DNA of 64,000 nt, taken from assembly GCA_940671915.1 (NCBI GenBank), contig CALNVZ010002974.1, forward strand, positions 45,788,793 to 45,852,792. The letters run 5' to 3'. The position numbers were made by a program, and so were the translations under genes. This DNA is from Paracentrotus lividus (Eukaryota > Echinodermata > Echinoidea > Camarodonta > Echinidae). The stretch's first letter is position 1. Every line of letters starts with the position of its first letter. Below, piece after piece: positions 23,833-36,700 of this stretch. Below the pieces are notes generated by a model. The model saw nothing but the letters and a program-made list of their open reading frames with translations, was not told the origin of the DNA and ran no database searches.

Positions 23833-26800
23833 TGACTGATGCCTGCAATTTAACAGAGCATGTGTTATGAAACTACAATAGGGTCGTATACTATAGCTGC
23901 ATGTCACAGACAAGTGGACTAGGATGCAAAACCCAGTGTCTGTGCATGTAGACTACCATCGTCCACCAGAAAGAACTGTGGTGCAAAAATGCAGTTACGA
24001 AGCAAAGGCACTGATGACATATCTGACTCCAGTGCCTTCATTAATGGGATGAGCACCGGGATGTCGTCAAGAGACAAGATAAATCAGAAAACAGCCATTT
24101 GATCTGTAAAATGTACTCAATGACGTTCAAATTATTCATCATCGTAATCAGCAAGTCTCTGGCTTAATCGCTTTACAGCTTGGCCAGGGGAACACAGGAA
24201 TTGAATCCTAGCAAAGGCATTTGACCTCGGACTATTTTTTGATAAAGTACGAGCATTGTAAGGGAGGTTGATGAAAGATGATGTTGAACTGATGATGTGA
24301 AGAAAAAAGATGGACAAGTTAGAGTACAAAGTTTTATATGCAAGATGACATCTATCTCCTTAGATATAAGGTGAAAAGTTTAGATTAGACTTAAAAGCAT
24401 CTTTGTGAATCTTTATTGACACTGCATGTATCATTTAAAAGATATAGAGAGATGTATCTCTAGAATATCTATTCTTATACCGACAATGATTACAGAAAAG
24501 TGAATATAAGTGTACAGCAGGTTTTCAAGGACTACAAATGTAGTACTACTCTGAAGGTTTTTAGAGTGGTCAAAAAGGCATAGGAAGGTACTTGGAATGC
24601 AACGAGTGCTTATACAGATAACAGATAGATAAGCCTCTCCATTTAAGGTCACATGCGCATCTTCTGATTGAAACCAGTGTCGGCAAATCAAGACAAATTG
24701 TCTCCCAGTGAATAATTGGTCAGTTTGCACCTCGCTTCATCGTCGCTTAAATCACGAGGTGACCCAGGTTTATTTTCCAGATCTGACAGTCCTTTTCGCA
24801 AGACTTGCAAAGATTATACACGAGGGAATGACAAATTAGCAGGCACCTAATAAACCCAGGCACAACTAGATCACCGTCCTTTGTGTATTCACCTAGTTCA
24901 TTACACAGTCAGTTATAACACACAATACGGCATGAGAGATGGCTTCATGAGAAGAGGGTTGAGCGCGAGAAGGTCACATCTCTATGCTCATATCATGTAC
25001 GATGATCCCTTGTGCTCTTGAAATGATATGATATGGATCACGGGGTGTAATCAAAGCATGCTTTCTAGGTGAATCCTTGCTTGTCCGGATGAAAAGGCAA
25101 CCAAACAAGAAGCCAACCCAGAGTACTTTCCAAGCCAATCATAACACACTCAATCGTCTGGTGACCGGCCAAAAATTCTGAATTTCTATACCAGGGTAAA
25201 ATGTATCAATCCTTGTCATCGGCATCACCAATGGAAATAAATAAATATATTCTAGATCTACAACTACTACTAAGTTAATACTGATATCATCTTAACTCCA
25301 AACCAGTCAATGTGGAACAAAGCCATACCTTGAAGTTAAACTGGTCAAGAATAATTTCATTTTATTAAAAACATTCATTTATTTTAATCATTTATTTCCT
25401 GAGATGCCTTGACTTAATTATTTTCTCAATGCTTTTATAGTGAATTAGACAGTACAGTAGACTTTCATAACATACAGATTTAAAAGAATAGAATTTAGCT
25501 TTAACTAATAAATAACGGTTGCGCTACTTCAACATCTTCACTAGATAGTTACTTACATAATTAGCAGCAGTTGGGACTGTAAGTTAGGCCTAATGTATTG
25601 TTATTTCTGAATGAGAACAGATAATCAATTTATCTAATGGAGATCAGTCTAGATTACCTTTTCTCCGGTTGTTATGAATTCCAGGACATTTTTCTCTTCA
25701 TTTGATAATGGTGAGGTATTCAAATATTTCGCTAAGTGTCAAAAATATCAACAATTTTCTTCGTTTTCACGTTCACTTGCACTGCACTGGTGGTGGTAAA
25801 ATCAGCTGATTAAAAAAATGTTGTTGTTTTGTTTTTTTACATGAATGCGCATGCGCAAAGATCCCATTATCGAATTACACAGGGAACATAATTTCAATCA
25901 TCATAACGAAACGTATGATTATAAAAGGGGTGCATATCCTAGGAGCTGGGGGAAGTGGGGGGGGGGGGGCTGTAGGGCCCATTAAACTGAAATTGTTCCT
26001 ATAAGAAAATTTCTGGCTACGCCCCACACCATTTTCAAGAGGGACGTTTTTCATTATTATGGAAAAATCAGCATTCTTGTCATAAAATTATTTTTAAAGG
26101 CCTGCCATTCTTTTATTTATAATTTATTTCTTTTACTTATGTCTTTCTTTTCACCCTATTTGTTTACATAAAAAGGGGTTCATTAAAATTTTGAATCTAC
26201 ATAAATTATATGCATGCATGTAAAATTTATACATGTTGGAACGGATAGTAAGTCGACTTGCTTTTCTTGTAAAAATGTGTCATCACTTTCTTTACCCACT
26301 AGCATAATATCCAAGTAAGTGCTAGAAACTTCATAGGTCTTCAGATGTAAGGTCTATGCTAAAATTCCAAAAATCAATAATCACCAACTGAGGATTCGGT
26401 CGATTTATTTTCTAATTTGACCGGGGAATAAAATACTCTGGAATATTTAGGGTTTAGAGGCAAAATGAGGAGACAACAAGGTAGATAATTATTGCAATAT
26501 CTGTGAAATCGATCGGGAGAAAATTGGCGTTGCCTATTTAAGGATTGGGTAATGATTGAAATGACAATACCGATGGTGTACTGAGGGTGCCCTGAATAAT
26601 TTAGGGCCGTCACTACCAATTTAAACGAATGGTTTACACAGACAATTCAAGTCTTGCGGGGGCTCGTTTAAAAATAGCTATACGCTGAACTATTTATCAT
26701 AATGATCATGGAGCTATACAAATTTATATAATAATGCTATAACGTCATTGGGGCAATAGTGATATTCATCTTGAAATTTCAGTTATCAAAGAGGAAAAAC

Positions 26801-28400
26801 AATACAAAGTCATAATAGACCCCATATCACATTAATATCTAGTGAATGCCTGTTTGGATCATTATTTTGAATTATATTTTAGAGTGTTATTTTCTTGTAT
26901 ACTAAAAATCGGGCTGTTTAAAACGACATCTCTTTGGTTTCTAGGTAAATCAAAATCAAATCAAATCAAATCAAACCAAGTTCCTTGGTTTACTTGAGAT
27001 TTTTTTTTTTCAGGGAAAGAAACATGTATATCCTTACCTGTCTGATATCATGTACACAATATCATAAAATCGATTAGAGCAAGAACATGTAGCAAATTTT
27101 TTATTGAAATTAACATAAATAAACAATAATTAAACGAATTAATTACTTTACAAAATGGTTGATTGTATTTCCCCCTTCATTAAAACACTTTAACAATCTT
27201 GGAGCGGTGAGTTATGTGAATTCATTGCAGGTCCATACATGTATAAAACGTAGTAAATCTAAATTTATATTTCTAAATGATTCACCTCAAAAGGTGCTCA
27301 AAATAGATAAAATTGCAATAAAATATGAAAGACAGGGAAACACGTTAGTATCATGCCCCGACCATGCATAATTACTTTTCAATTGATTTTTGAATAATTA
27401 AAAGAATTTAAACGCAGAATCTCTTTCGTTCTGCTATTGCTATTGACATCACATGACATCATAATAATTGTGTAAACAATCATAATTATTCTCAAAGACC
27501 CTATAACATTTAATCATATTTCTTAAAATGATCATTAACATTTGGAAAAAGAGGATTTTGCGGGATATTTCACGAAAAACATTGTGTAACTTTAGGTATA
27601 CATTAACAGAGAAATCATTCGCTGCAAACTGAGAAACTACAATAAATTGGACAAATTTTTCACCAGACGCGCACGCCAAAACAATCAATTGTCAATCGCA
27701 TCTAAGACACTCTAATCATGCACATAAAATTTTGAAATTGAGCATTTATTGCAATAAAGGAGAAAATAGTAATTATTTACTCGAGAATTCTTCTTAGAAA
27801 GGCAAGCCAATTTTGGGCGCGCCACAGACAAAATGGCGCAAATTTAACAACATATTAACTTGGAGTCTGTCAGTTTTATCTTTCTAATACTTGCAAGAAC
27901 AACAAAAGAAATCTGACCGAAATATTCATTCAACAACGTCTAACTTTATCAAATAACATCGTTTAAACCTTTGGAATACATTTTTTGTTTTTAGTTTGAA
28001 AAGTGAAAATATTTTGAGTTGTTTTTTTAGCAGAATTCACATCAAACACCACGGCAAAATCGCGAAGGTATGGATAAAGTCAATAAATAAATGAATACAG
28101 AAGAAAAATAGATCAACAAAAATAAATGAACACAGAAACAAAGAAAACAAAGCAATCAAATCGAAAGACATTGAGAATAATAATAATCTTTGTCTTGAGC
28201 AAAGAATAACAGAAGGGACGAGCTAACAGTTTGATACATATGGCACGCACACGCCACAAAAAAATGTCAAAGTAAAAAAAAAAGGTAAAAAAAAAAAACT
28301 CTAGAATTTCACTTCACAAAACTCAAAAAAAGTCACGCATTCTCTCGAACCTTTTATTTGTGGCCTTTTTAACGGCAAATAGTTGTCATGGGCGTGGTTC
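23833..28400. other. No gene seen
   Basis: AT-rich. Contains an (ATCAA)n stretch at about 26943-26980 next to an AAACCAAG/CTTGGTTT hairpin, and a G13 run at 25957-25969. 24640-24790 is somewhat more complex but has no recognisable reading frame. Confidence 0.5.
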
Positions 28401-28448
28401 AGCGCCATGGCAACAGTGAAGTGGGCGTAGTTTCGTTACCATGGTTAC
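28401..28448. promoter_or_regulatory. Pair of X-box-like (RFX) motifs
   Basis: GCCATGGCAAC (28404-28414, a half-conserved site) and GTTACCATGGTTAC (28435-28448, one mismatch from the palindromic RFX consensus) lie 20 bp apart in a locally GC-rich patch with two GGGCGT words. RFX X-boxes typically sit in promoters of ciliary genes. No adjacent gene is visible, so function is unproven. Confidence 0.3.
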
Positions 28449-29220
28449 TGTCACCTAACAAAGGGGTAAAGGGTGATAGATTAAGATATAATTAAAAGTG
28501 AGCAGCCAAAAGAGTACATCAAGTGCATCAACTAATTTGGGGCAAATAACTAGTATAATTCATCAAAACGATCATTATTATACAAACTATTTCCCTTCAT
28601 CAGAATAAAACACAAAATAATTAACATTCTACATTCACAATAGTACAATCACATAAGACTCATACTTATTTTCAACTAAACAGAGGTGATGTCAATTTTA
28701 TTCTACAAAATAGGTCCCTTTGAAAAAAAATCAACAAAAAAAAAAAAAAAAAAAAAAAAGAGAGAAAAACTCCACGTGTTCTTTGATCTTATGTAAAACT
28801 ATTGAAAATAAATTTTTTACAAATCGTTGCAAGACAACAATGCAATTTTGGTCTTTTACGAGAAATTGATTAAAATTAATTTTACAAAATCAAGTCAATG
28901 TTCCGTCGTTTGTGCTTATAATTATACTAGTTAAGAGTAGCATTTCAGCCCAAAACTATTATCTAAACTACACTACCATACGATATCATGACCCATATAA
29001 CACGGAATAAATTGATGACATCCATTGACGTGACCATAGAGAAATATCCAGAGGAAGATCACCAAATTTAGATGGAGGAATGTTTCCTAAAGACCCTCTA
29101 CATGGATAGTGATACTCATACCCTTCTTCATCGAGTGTCACATGACCTCGTGGTCACTCGATCAGGATGAGGGTCATGAACTTGTTCCGGACATCATGAT
29201 AGAGAAGAAAGAGATGGGAG

Positions 29221-29599
29221 AAAGATTCACAGAGAGAGAGAGAGATACAAACAGATAGCCAGAGGCAGAGAGAGAAGGAGAGTGAGATTGAAAGAGAGAG
29301 AGAGAGAGAGAGAGATAGGGAGAGATAAAAGGGGAAATAAAAGGAGATAGAGAGGGAGAGAGATACAAGAGAGAGGAGAGAGAGATGGGGAAGAGAGGCG
29401 GGAAAGATAGAAAGAGAGAAAAGGAGGGATAGAGAAGGAGAAAGAAAAGGAGAGAGAGAGAGAGAGAGCAAAAAGAGGTATAAAGACAAAAAGGAAGAGA
29501 GATGTGTCAGGGGGAAAGAAAGAATATACAAATAAAGAGAGAGCAAGTGTAAAGAGTAAGGACCGCCTAAGGGAGAGAAATGGGGGGGGGGGGGGGGGG
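29221..29599 (+). repeat. Interrupted (GA)n purine tract ending in G18
   Basis: About 380 bp of almost pure purine on the plus strand, mostly GA, GGA and GAAA, ends in an 18-base G run at 29582-29599. The long Ser/Leu-rich open frames on the complement are artefacts of this repeat. Confidence 0.95.
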
Positions 29600-29725
29600 A
29601 GCAGAGAGATGGAAGATAATGTAAAACGAATTTATGGAATTTGAAGATGGACGGGAATTATTGGCGGGGAACCAAAGGGAATCAATAGAGGAAGAAGAAG
29701 AAAAGGAGGAGTCTGAGAGTCAGAG

Positions 29726-30002
29726 ATGTTGAGGGGTAAGAAAAGAGGTCCAACGAACCACGTGGGTCACTCAGGAAGAAGACCTCATGGTAGCACGAGT
29801 CGCGGGATCAAATTTCAGGTCGTGTGCCTATCTCATCACTCTCCGTCAATACGGACACCTCACACCTCAGTTAATGTCCACGCGCTGGTCGTATATCAAT
29901 CACCTCTTGATCACCGGGCTCGTGTGCATCCCATACCAGCATGACATCGGGCCATCGCACTGACCGCACTCATTCATCTCGCACGCGTACCTGGTGTAAA
30001 GG
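29726..30002. other. GC/CpG-rich block between (GA)n tracts and a MITE fragment
   Basis: The segment has many CpG dinucleotides (GTCGCGGG, CACGCGCTGG, GCACGCGTACC), whereas the surrounding sequence is AT-rich or simple repeat. It contains the candidate Cys-rich minus-strand exon. Its plus-strand open frame has no recognisable content. It may be an exon, a regulatory region or an old GC-rich insertion. I cannot tell which. Confidence 0.4.
29900..29990 (-). CDS. Candidate terminal coding exon, Cys-rich tail ending in a stop
   Basis: On the minus strand, a CTTTACACCAG|G acceptor-like site opens a short frame. Entered from the phase-2 end of the candidate 33690-33774 exon, it reads RYACEMNECGQCDGPMSCWY, then GMHTSPVIKR and a TGA. 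The peptide has four Cys in 15 residues (C-x4-C-x2-C-x5-C). It sits in a 270-bp GC- and CpG-rich block that stands out from the AT-rich surroundings. I cannot assign it to a known domain. The same site also looks like a donor (CAG|GTACGC), so the splice reading is ambiguous. The phase agreement has about a one-in-three chance of being accidental. Treat it as a hypothesis. Confidence 0.2.
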
Positions 30003-30060
30003 GATCCATCCTAATAATTCCATGACTGGAGTCAGGAGCAGTTCCAGCCTTAGGTCACAC

Positions 30061-30135
30061 AATTGAATGTATCATGCCCAAACATAATTTAGCGGCTGTT
30101 ATCCCCAGACAATTGGGCCTGCACAATCTTTTGAA
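30061..30135. mobile_element. MITE family X, partial copy
   Basis: CATAATTTAGCGGCTGTTAT, CCCCAGACAATTGGGCCTGC and ACAATCTTTTG match the central and right parts of the 44.1-kb copy. The left arm is not recognisable. Confidence 0.55.
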
Positions 30136-30718
30136 ATTGCGAATTTTGGACCCGCGCTTGGGAGTCCACTTCATAATGATCACAAATGTGCTCTCAGATA
30201 ATGAGTAGAGAACACAAATTTTACGCTTTATTTAGGCCTACTTTTAATGATAAATATATTATATTATGGATATGAAAAAAAAAGCCAAACAATAATTAAC
30301 AGTCAAAATTTCGCTTTGATACAGCTTTCTTCTATTAATTGTAAACCATTTCACATCAGCTCATGTCTGGCGTATTGCATCACAATCAACAAACTTGTAA
30401 TATCACTCCACTAAATTCAAGCGCCTTTCAGAGTGATTAGCCTGTCCTGTACTTCTTGTATTTTAATAGCGTGAAGGCCTCGAATTAATTAAAAATCAAA
30501 AAGCTTTAATCTGATCACGAAAGGGGTGTTTGTTTTTTAGTTCAGTTTGGGTCGCACAAACAAAAATAAAACAAAACAAAACAAAACAAAAAGCGATTAA
30601 TGCCATCATACGCTCGTAGGCATTTCTGACCCATGTACTGCCTTGTTTTGTAGAATTTTTTTCGGAAAATCATCTCTTCCATAGCCAGTGGTCATTTTAG
30701 AGAATTGGGACAGGAATA

Positions 30719-30721
<3 letters not shown>

Positions 30722-30775
<54 letters not shown>

Positions 30776-30776
30776 G
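30722..30776 (+). repeat. (GA)n followed by G12
   Basis: Pure GA repeats lead directly into a 12-base G run. Confidence 0.97.
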
Positions 30777-31621
30777 ACAAAATAAACGGTAGATTGTGAG
30801 AATGAACTCGCAGACAGCACGCGACTGAAGTAGAGGGTGAAATCGTTCAATTTGTACACAAGACTGAACTATGAGGGCAATTTGTAAAATGAACGGGGTG
30901 AAAATGAGCAAATTACTGTATTGAGAAGATTAATGCGTTGGTATATTTTGGGAAGAGCATACAACGTATGGTTTAAGGGAGATATTAATAAATAAGAACT
31001 CAGATAATAATTTTGGGATATGGTATACTAAAAGCCGTTGTTAGATTTGATATTGCGTTTATAATTCTTTATAAGCCAGCACACAAGCAACACATTAAAG
31101 TTTATTAATATTATTGAATACAAAAAATTTGTAAAAAAAAAAAAAAAAATCGTTATCCTATTTTTGCTCTTTCTGTATAACTTCATTCATGAGCGTTACT
31201 GCATTAAGAAATGGACTGCTTGAAATAGACCAACCTACGTAGTTGTGGATAGACTGCTACAAGTATACAATTGCCAAAGAGCAAACTTAATCACATTTTT
31301 ATGAGTATTTATTGGGATCAGTTGACGGGCAATGTGATAATACTCCATCTTTATTTTTATTTTCTACGGTGTTATATCATATTTAAGAAGATCAAATAAT
31401 ATTCACGGGCCATTCATTATGTATATCACTGGCACAAGAGTCAAAGGTCGTATTTCTAGACGCAATTAAGATGAAATATGCAGTATTACCTTACACTTAG
31501 CTTTATGTGAACACAGTCATGTCTGTGTGTTTTAGGAATATTATTACAACAACAAAATGACGAGGCCCATTTTGTTCATCAAATAACATGATCAAGATGA
31601 GAGAAATTCATCAATAATAAC

Positions 31622-31682
31622 GAAAGAAAGAGAGTGAGTGAGGGAGAAAGAGAGATGAGAGAGGGGAGGGGGGGGGGGGGGG
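31622..31682 (+). repeat. GA-rich tract followed by G15
   Basis: Interrupted GA repeats end in a 15-base G run at 31668-31682. Confidence 0.95.
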
Positions 31683-32628
31683 CTCATTTCTATCTTCATG
31701 TGGAAAAGATGGCTTCGACGTCCGACGACACGCAGTCAAACTGCAGACTCACAATCGATTCTCAATTATCGCGACAAAAGATTACATAGTATCAAATTTT
31801 CATCTGCTCTTCCTCTGCTGTAATATACTTTGCTATGGATGTATGGAGAAAAGCCAAGGAGAGAACGAAAAGTAAAAGGAGAGAGGGACTTATGGAGGTA
31901 TTTTGATATGCCATGAACGTATAAAAATGATTATTGCAGTTTACAAAGGCGCTAAGAAAATGAATACGATAAATTAGATCCGTTACGCGTAATGCGTTTT
32001 TGAAATTGGAGTCATTAACAGAACACGTTAACGCCCTTTCGATGTCAATTATGCGCGAGCTATAGATCAAGATATATCATCACTGTTTGGGAAATACATT
32101 TTCTATAGTCAGTCTGAACGGTAAGTCAAGGAGGATTATGATTCTAAGTTCTAACCATGTTAACAAGATATCCATGAGTCCATTATTCCGAGTGTATATA
32201 CTGCAGCTTATCTTCCATAATAATATCGCCTTGATTATAATTATCACCCTCATGTCGGTTGTTTACATTTATACGAAAGTCGAAAGCCACATAATTGTCA
32301 TCTGAAAGTACCCCAAATTACTGAAAATCATTTTGTAGGCCTAAATAATGCCATTTTAATTTGATGTAACGGTTAATAAACGTGGTTAAAATATACTTGT
32401 AATGGTCTTTAACTCACGATTGGCTTGAAGTACTGATTGCCTATACCAAGTAAGTCAAATTGACATAACTTCGCTCTAATATCGACACCACTTTATATAA
32501 TATCAAGGTTGCTCGACAGGTTCCATATGAATTAGCACGTCCCATTGAATAACAATGGCTATAAAACACAATATTATTAGTTAATCACCTTATAGACGAG
32601 ATGACCTTGTAAGGACTGTAATTAAGGT

Positions 32629-32647
32629 AATTATCATAATGATAATT
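32629..32647. other. Perfect 19-bp palindrome with facing GATA cores
   Basis: AATTATCATAATGATAATT has 9-bp perfect arms around one central base and contains TTATC and GATAA in opposite orientation. It may bind a GATA or homeodomain factor; no gene is adjacent. Confidence 0.4.
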
Positions 32648-33689
32648 GAGGGATGAGATGTCTCTGTTTGGGATGACGTTTTCCATAATTATCAGAACCT
32701 GCGTCAGCTAGGGTGGGTTGATTTGGACATGGGTAATACGATTCCATAAACTTAGGCGTTTGTATTTCCTTAAAAATGGCAAAAATACGAAAATCCGAAT
32801 TTGAATATCATTTGAATGTGCTTTACACTGCTGGCGTAGTTATTCATATCTTTTAATATTCTCTTTGAAATAATCTGCTCGCAATCATTTTGTGTAACGT
32901 TCAGAAGAACAAGGACCCGGTTCGGAGTATATTCCCATTTTGCTTCTGTGACTGGCTGCATCACACTAAATTATTATCATGTGTTTTTTTTCCCCTGTTT
33001 TTTTTTTCTTCAAAATGACTATAACCCTTCAGCTGCTATGAGATGTTGAATATCATCAATAACGGTTGACATAAACTAGAGTAGGTAGGCCTTTCTTTAG
33101 TTCGCATACGAGGTACGAAAAAAAAAGGAAAAAGGAAAAAAACAAAAAACAAGTGCATAACTCGTCCACCACCATTTCCGCCCAAGTGTAACTCGGTCCA
33201 CTTCAACATCATCATCATGACTTTCCCTTCACCTCTGGCGTACATCCATGACAATGCTTTATTATCCTCACTTGATTATCATCTATATGTTGCGAGATCT
33301 CACACACCGAGTTATCGCAAGCGAGATGATTCAAATAATTATATAGCCTGCAAAAATATTTTGATACGAGATGCTAAGAAATGCACTGTGAGATTTAATA
33401 CCAAGATGATAATCAAGTCAGTCAATGAAAGCTGACATGGACGCACCCTAACATTCGACAGTGGCGTCAGAAGAATCAAAGAGTATCATGCCAAATAAAG
33501 AGAAGCAAAAAGGGGACGTAAAAAAGTTAGAAACTAATAATTTTCCTTCCAATTACCTACCCGTTTTTGAATGAAACATGCACAATCCGTTGCCTCATTA
33601 AATTGGGGATATAAAAATCATGTTATCCTAATATGATTCTGACTCATGATTGCATATTAATTATTTAGATAAAAACCTTGATAACTTAC

Positions 33690-33774
33690 CGTAGTGGATG
33701 ATTGGAAATCGCGCCACGTCTGTTGAAACGTGGTTTCCTGTACGTTTCGCATGGCGCTAATGCCCGGATGTCCA
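33690..33774 (-). CDS. Candidate third exon of the RBM24/38-like gene (unrecognised sequence)
   Basis: This 85-nt stretch is bounded by a strong acceptor (about 25 nt of pyrimidine-rich sequence ending TTTCACAG) and a CACTACG|GTAAGT donor, both on the minus strand. It is CpG-rich compared with its AT-rich flanks. The preceding RRM exon ends in phase 1. Joined to it, this exon stays open and reads VDIRALAPCETYRKPRFNRR then GAISNHPL. A second frame is also open (MRNVQETTFQQTWRDFQS). I do not recognise either peptide, and neither resembles the Tyr/Pro/Ala-rich tail of vertebrate RBM24 or RBM38. It could be a lineage-specific or alternative exon of that gene, an exon of another minus-strand gene, or a chance pair of splice signals. 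The splice signals and the phase fit are seen; membership in the gene is inferred. Confidence 0.42.
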
Positions 33775-36700
33775 CTGTGAAACGAAAAGGAAAAAAAAAT
33801 ACATTAATAGATTATCATCAAATGGTACATCAATGAATTGCCATATTTATTAATAAATACTGTTTATTACAATGACTATCTCTCTTAGTGCAATATCCAC
33901 TAAATGAATGTATAGTTTACAGTAGTTTACAGATCCGTAACACAAAGGGAGCCTATAATATGTAACAAGCTTAGCTTTCAACTTTTAGGCTCCTTCATAT
34001 TTCTTTCTTTTCTATGCTACTGTTGTCATTCGTTTTAATGATTTATCAACAATGTATAGTATTGAAATGACATATAATTTTTGCTTTTATTTATTGTTTG
34101 ACTGGAATATGTAAATAAAACTTAACTGAACTGAACTGTAACACAAAGGTTGGCGACCAATGGCAAATTTAAAAGAACACTAAATTTTTAATTGCTTACT
34201 GCCATTCTGTTGAACAAGATATACTTGTAACAATAATTCTTTTTTCTTGATTGGTCATTGCTATTTCGATGCATGAATGTGTTGAAATTACCTCATCATA
34301 AATATATGAATGTCACTGTATCTTGTTTTATTGTTGCATAGGGGTCAACAATACTTGTATTTAATCAATACTTGATCCGCAAAGAGGTTTAAAAGTTGCG
34401 AGCAGCACGGAAATATTTGTCATGGGAAATGTATTTCCTATGGCTTCTGGGTCGCAACAGGTTTGGAAGATGAAAGGAATTTCACTGGATGAGTTCCATG
34501 TGATGCAATGCTAGAGGATATGCCTCATAAACAAACTCATTGTGAATAGGAATTAAGCGTATTGATGTATATCATGGACCCTGGTATAATCTGAATAGAA
34601 GAAGATAGGAATAGAAGTTTTCAGAAGCATAAAAATTTCATTTTGGTTCCTTGCCTTGTGACAAGAGGCAAACAAATTCTTCGACTCTTATGCTGCATCT
34701 TGTACATCATGCATCATGACGAAGATTCGGAAGTTACTGTTCTCTTACCGAGAGAAAGCAAATGAGCTGAGTTGATAAGAATATAAATGTAAATTTTTGG
34801 ATATGTAGATTTTTTTCCTTATCTCTCAATAATAACTTCTATATTATTCAGGTACACATATTCATTGGGTTTCTGACATGACGCAGGCTGACTTATCTCA
34901 CAATGAAAAACGATACAAAACATTAATACTTAGTGTTGAAAGAGACACGTAATTGTGCACTTACTCTTTCACTGGCGATATTTATACCCAGAAAGTATAC
35001 TCAATTTTCTTCTTTTATCATGGGATTACGGCTAAGAAGGGATAACATGTTTGATAACAAAGTAGAATGTCTTGTTTTGATAGCTGTTTACGAATCGCAT
35101 CGTCATATAGTCCATTCAGAAGCAAAGACGTTTATTAAGGAGAAGGGATTGCGGGCGCTGGAGCGAAAAAGATTGTAATTGCCGCACTGGTCATGCTGGT
35201 GGTGTATTAAGTAGACAAACTATGCAGGAACAAGGTTTCGACCTATTTTTTTTTCTCTTTACATAAACTTTTGCTTCATATTTCCAACTATTTCTCTATT
35301 TCCTTAACAAATTTTGCTATCATCCCACTCCTTATCTAATATCACAATAAGTTCATATCTTATGTAGAAGGGAGGAGCGTATGTTAATTTCTCTCTCTAA
35401 ATGTGTAGTCTGACTTTTCTTTTAATAATGATTAGCGAAACATTGTTAATGATACAAATAATCCGCGTAGGCTAAATCGTGTTTATTATACAACGTCCAA
35501 ATTCGATTTCAGAAACTTCTGATTAGGCCTATGAAATCTTTTGCGTCCGGCGTCCATTTGTATAGCGCAAAGGGCATGAAGAGCATTTCAAGAAACCGGG
35601 TAGGTACCCTCTTACTATAACTGGATAATGGAATGCATGGAGCACGCATGAAGGCTTGATAACTTCTACTAAAATAGTTGTTTTTGCAAACACCATTCCG
35701 GCATCTTATCATCGATCAGATCACGACATATCTGCACCAATATCGCTTTTAGGACGTTGTCGTTAACCCTTCCAACTATGAATAATTTTGGAAAACAGAT
35801 CAAAGAAATATATCTGTATATGTTTACATCCAAATAAATCTTGTTCCAGGCCTTGCAAATTATAATTTAAATTTGTTACTCAGCCTTCCTTCATGGAAAA
35901 TACTGCTTCATAAACACATCAGAATGGACAGTAAACGGCTCGCTTTTCAAGCGGTAAACAGACAAGATTTGTAACCTTCAATAAGTAATGAAGTGTCCTT
36001 ATGAATGTAACGGAGCCAATGGGCATGTCAGTTTGTGGTGTTTACAATGGATAAAGGACAAAGGACGGAGAAATTACGGCTCCCTTTTCTTATATGTTTC
36101 TATCTCTCACGGGTAAGACTTTATATGTAACGTGCTGTCATCCAAGCGGTTCCAATGATACAAAAATATTGACCGTGCAAAGTGAAATGCAGAGAAACAC
36201 ATCGAACTAAAATGGTATAAATTGTATAAATAAATATTTTACGATGGTTATGAGAGTTAATAACATAGAAAATAACAAACAAGAGATACTTCAAAGGGAT
36301 GTGGGAATGAGGGTGAAGAAAATCATTTTGAGCAGAACATTTCGTCAGAAGATCTGACGTTGTAATGTTCCGCTGCAAAAAAATAAAATAAAATAAGACT
36401 TTATATGAGGACTAAAAGTTATATAAACCAAAGCATAGCATTTCATTATCAAACTGAATGGGTTAAAGTCCTGTATACTAATTTAGGAAGCAACGTTAGG
36501 ATGAAACGGCAACCTATTTCTTCTTGTCTTTCTCGCCGCCATGATGGAACAACTAGTTCAGCATCTCTCTACCAACATTAATGTGATCTAACTAATGTCT
36601 TTAATGGAATCATGCTTCAGTGCGAATGATCTTAACATCACGGTTGTCATGGCAATACTGTAAGCGTAACATGTAAGTACCTGGGCGGTTTGTCAATGGG

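Noticed and set aside
29154..29546. 130-codon Leu/Ser-rich minus-strand frame
   Set aside because: It is the complement of an interrupted GA tract; the composition is entirely explained by the repeat. The same holds for frames at 7438-7668, 40698-41063 and 21380-21637.
36530..36575. Short frames with start-like (GCCGCCATGATGG; ATGGCGGCGAG) or end-like (GGEKDKKK stop) features
   Set aside because: All three are under 20 codons, conflict with each other and lack good splice sites.
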